A DNA stretch of 7,707 nt, taken from Candidatus Zhuqueibacterota bacterium (lineage in GTDB: Bacteria > Zhuqueibacterota > Zhuqueibacteria > Thermofontimicrobiales > Thiofontviventaceae). The notes under the pieces were generated by a model that ran no database searches, had not been told where the DNA came from, and was given only the letters and a program-made list of their open reading frames with translations. The position numbers and the translations under genes were made by a program. Position 1 is the stretch's first letter, and each line of letters begins with the position of its first letter. This document shows, piece after piece, positions 6,405 to 7,707 of this stretch. The DNA lies in assembly GCA_014729735.1 (NCBI GenBank), contig WJJN01000697.1, positions 1 to 7,707 of the forward strand. Direction: 5' to 3'.

Positions 6405-6499
6405 CCTTGCGAAGATTTAGATAGGATACAAGATATTGATGCTAACATAATTTTTCATCAATATGCAGCTTATAGCGTATCAAAAAACCTTCGCAAAGG
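6405..6499. repeat. 95-base nested palindrome (possible decayed MITE or structured RNA)
   Basis: Three pairs of arms are nested in the right order. The outer arms CCTTGCGAAG (6405-6414) and CTTCGCAAAGG (6489-6499) pair with one bulge. The middle arms GATAC (6425-6429) and GTATC (6477-6481) pair. The inner arms ATATTGATG (6433-6441) and CATCAATAT (6456-6464) are a perfect 9-base match around a 14-base loop. The whole unit could fold as one long interrupted hairpin. It encodes no protein. Terminal inverted repeats of this size without a gene are typical of miniature transposable elements; no clear target duplication is seen. Confidence 0.55.
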
Positions 6500-6512
6500 T
6501 AGTTCGTGGACT

Positions 6513-6548
6513 GCCTTTTATGCGATCCCGCCTCGGCGGGATAAAGGC
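6513..6548. repeat. GC-rich hairpin
   Basis: ATCCCGCC (6525-6532) and GGCGGGAT (6535-6542) are perfect complements around TC, so 7 pairs with a four-base loop would form. Outside these, GCCTTT (6513-6518) pairs with AAAGGC (6543-6548), leaving a six-base bulge on the left. There is no T tract, so it is more like a dispersed palindromic repeat than a terminator. Confidence 0.45.
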
Positions 6549-6621
6549 GCTTCATTCCTGGTAAAATATAAAATCGTGGTGAAATTAAATTAAACATCAA
6601 ATTTCAAGAAAGAATAAAATT

Positions 6622-6635
6622 GATCGCCGGCGATC
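6622..6635. repeat. 14-base perfect palindrome
   Basis: GATCGCCGGCGATC is self-complementary across all 14 bases, in an otherwise AT-rich stretch 143 bases before the next gene. It could be a dimeric regulator's operator or another piece of the repeat cluster. Nothing else in the window repeats it. Confidence 0.35.
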
Positions 6636-6680
6636 GGCTGATACTGAGGTGTTGAGTTTAGCGCGATTAGGCTCGAACAT

Positions 6681-6725
6681 CCCCCTGGTTTTGCCTGCGG
6701 CAAAACCGTCCCCCTTCAAAGGGGG
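6681..6725. repeat. C-run/G-run repeat module around a perfect 9-base stem
   Basis: CCCCC (6681-6685), then the perfect stem GGTTTTGCC/GGCAAAACC (6687-6695 with 6699-6707, loop TGC), then CCCCCTT (6710-6716), a CA, and AAGGGGG (6719-6725), followed by ATTTTAAATT. The G run can pair with either C run: the near one gives a tight hairpin, the far one closes a larger structure around the 9-base stem. The compact form plus T-rich tail could act as a weak rightward terminator. Modules of this form look like dispersed intergenic repeats. Confidence 0.5.
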
Positions 6726-6777
6726 ATTTTAAATTAGGGTTTTATTTGGCTTTAGAAAAAATAAAAGACTGCCACAG

Positions 6778-7707
6778 ATGAAAGAAAAGATAATCCAAAA
6801 ACTAAATGACGCTTATAATAATCCCACGAAAAAATTCTGTTTCTACACCGGGCAAAATGATCCGAAAATCGCAGATGCGCTGGGAATCGAACAATGGGAC
6901 TGGACGCCGCAACCGACCGCGCATATCGAGCCGTATTACTGGAATACGCATACAGTGGCGCTGGCGTTCGGGTGCCAGCCGAAATTCACATCCGAAAGCA
7001 GGGAATGGATCGAGCCGCTGATTACGAAGCCGGGACAGGTGCACGATATTGCTGTGCCGGATTTGTACGCCGGCAGAACCGGGGAGATTTTGAACCTGGC
7101 GCGGAAAATGATGCACGATCTGCCGGCGGACACGCTCATCCGGCTGCCGGACATCCAATCCCCGTTGGGCGTGTGCGAGCTGATGTGGGATCAGTCGTTC
7201 TACATCGCCCTGCTGTCGAATCCCGACGAAGTCATCATTCTGCTGGATAAAGTCACGTCATTTATTATCGATTATGTGAATGAACTCAAGGCGATACTCG
7301 GACAGCGCTATAATCCGGCGTGCCACCCGCAGTTGTGGAGCGATCCCGCCGGATATTACATCAGCGATGATGCCAATTCCATGGTTTCGCCGGAAATGCA
7401 CTACCGGTTGTGCGTGGAGTACATCAACCGGATCACCGCAAAATGCGGACCGGTTTTCTATCATTCCTGCACATTTACCGATCCTTACATCGAGAATATC
7501 AAAAAAGTGATCAATAAAAAAGAGATCAACTGGAGCACTGGAACGAGTATGGATCCGGCGAGAATCATGAAAATATTTTCAGGGCAGGTTCTGCTGGCGC
7601 CGCACCTCGGCAAGGGTATTCACGAAGAAAATGGGATGATCAGATTAGGCATGGATTTTCAGGATGAAGTCGATGTATTCAAATATTTTCTGGATAGCAT
7701 GGATGAC
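6778..7707 (+). CDS. Uroporphyrinogen decarboxylase family protein (corrinoid methyltransferase-like), 3' end outside window
   Basis: 310 codons are visible with no stop. The protein has the pattern of the URO-D superfamily, especially the methyltransferase branch (MtaA/CmuA-like) that moves methyl groups to or from corrinoid proteins or thiols. Seen directly: a mid-region PDIQSPLGVCELMWDQSFY (about 129-147) followed by a helix with SNPDEV, then CHPQLWSDPAGYYISDDAN (about 185-203) and SPEMHYRLCVEYINRI, then the H-x-C of YHSC (His229, Cys231), the first two zinc ligands in this branch, and GTSMDPARIMKIFSGQV. The third zinc-binding cysteine would lie past the window edge. True HemE is not favoured because its conserved N-terminal arginine-rich motif is missing. 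The ATG at 6778 is the only ordinary start after the in-frame TAA at 6730-6732, yet no ribosome binding site is seen. Codons in about 6890-7260 are more GC-rich than in the neighbours. Substrate unknown. Confidence 0.88.
   Translation, partial: MKEKIIQKLNDAYNNPTKKFCFYTGQNDPKIADALGIEQWDWTPQPTAHIEPYYWNTHTVALAFGCQPKFTSESREWIEPLITKPGQVHDIAVPDLYAGRTGEILNLARKMMHDLPADTLIRLPDIQSPLGVCELMWDQSFYIALLSNPDEVIILLDKVTSFIIDYVNELKAILGQRYNPACHPQLWSDPAGYYISDDANSMVSPEMHYRLCVEYINRITAKCGPVFYHSCTFTDPYIENIKKVINKKEINWSTGTSMDPARIMKIFSGQVLLAPHLGKGIHEENGMIRLGMDFQDEVDVFKYFLDSMDD

Noticed and set aside
6802..7250. 118-codon frames on both strands inside the URO-D gene
   Set aside because: They are Arg/Pro-rich shadows caused by the GC-rich codons of the true frame, which carries the family motifs.
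1..7707. tRNA, rRNA, CRISPR array, transposase or toxin-antitoxin genes
   Set aside because: Looked for on both strands; no direct repeat array, cloverleaf, transposase motif or paired small toxin-antitoxin frames were found.

Overview
The window looks like chromosomal DNA of a Gram-negative-type bacterium, probably a free-living one known mainly from environmental genomes. The reasons are the AT-leaning composition, strong AGGAGG-type ribosome binding sites on most genes, promoters with a TACATT-like -10, and several small membrane families (DUF6064, DUF2892, SHOCT, DUF3592, DUF6265) that I associate with the Bacteroidota/Ignavibacteria/Calditrichota side of the tree. That placement is an inference with no rRNA or marker gene behind it. 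TGA is an ordinary stop here: two intact genes end with it.

Positions 1-4995 hold a minus-strand gene cluster, read right to left: a SHOCT-domain small membrane protein, a glutaredoxin-fold protein that lacks the second active-site cysteine, a DUF6064 multi-pass membrane protein, a DUF2892 two-helix membrane protein, then a hairpin terminator, then a YdjM-like membrane-bound hydrolase and a P-type II cation ATPase that runs off the left edge almost complete. The hydrolase stop codon overlaps the ATPase ribosome binding site, so those two are tightly coupled. A plausible sigma70-type promoter lies just upstream of the SHOCT gene. The set reads as envelope, ion or redox housekeeping; no joint function is proven.

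Positions 4996-5855 separate this cluster from plus-strand genes. This stretch holds a long plus-strand RNA stem with two G-U pairs, a strong TTGACA-17-TACATT promoter pointing right, and behind it a decayed DUF3592 gene that has lost its start and membrane helix and carries an in-frame TGA.

Positions 5856-6320 encode a secreted DUF6265 protein. The next 457 bases carry no gene but are packed with inverted repeats: a 95-base nested palindrome, a GC-rich hairpin, a 14-base palindrome and a module of C and G runs flanking a perfect 9-base stem. After it, a uroporphyrinogen-decarboxylase-family protein (corrinoid methyltransferase-like) begins at 6778 and leaves the window; it has no visible ribosome binding site and more GC-rich codons than its neighbours.

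The points most worth following are the ATPase's altered ion-site residues, the palindrome-dense gap, the broken DUF3592 gene behind an intact promoter, and the cluster of small membrane and redox proteins.
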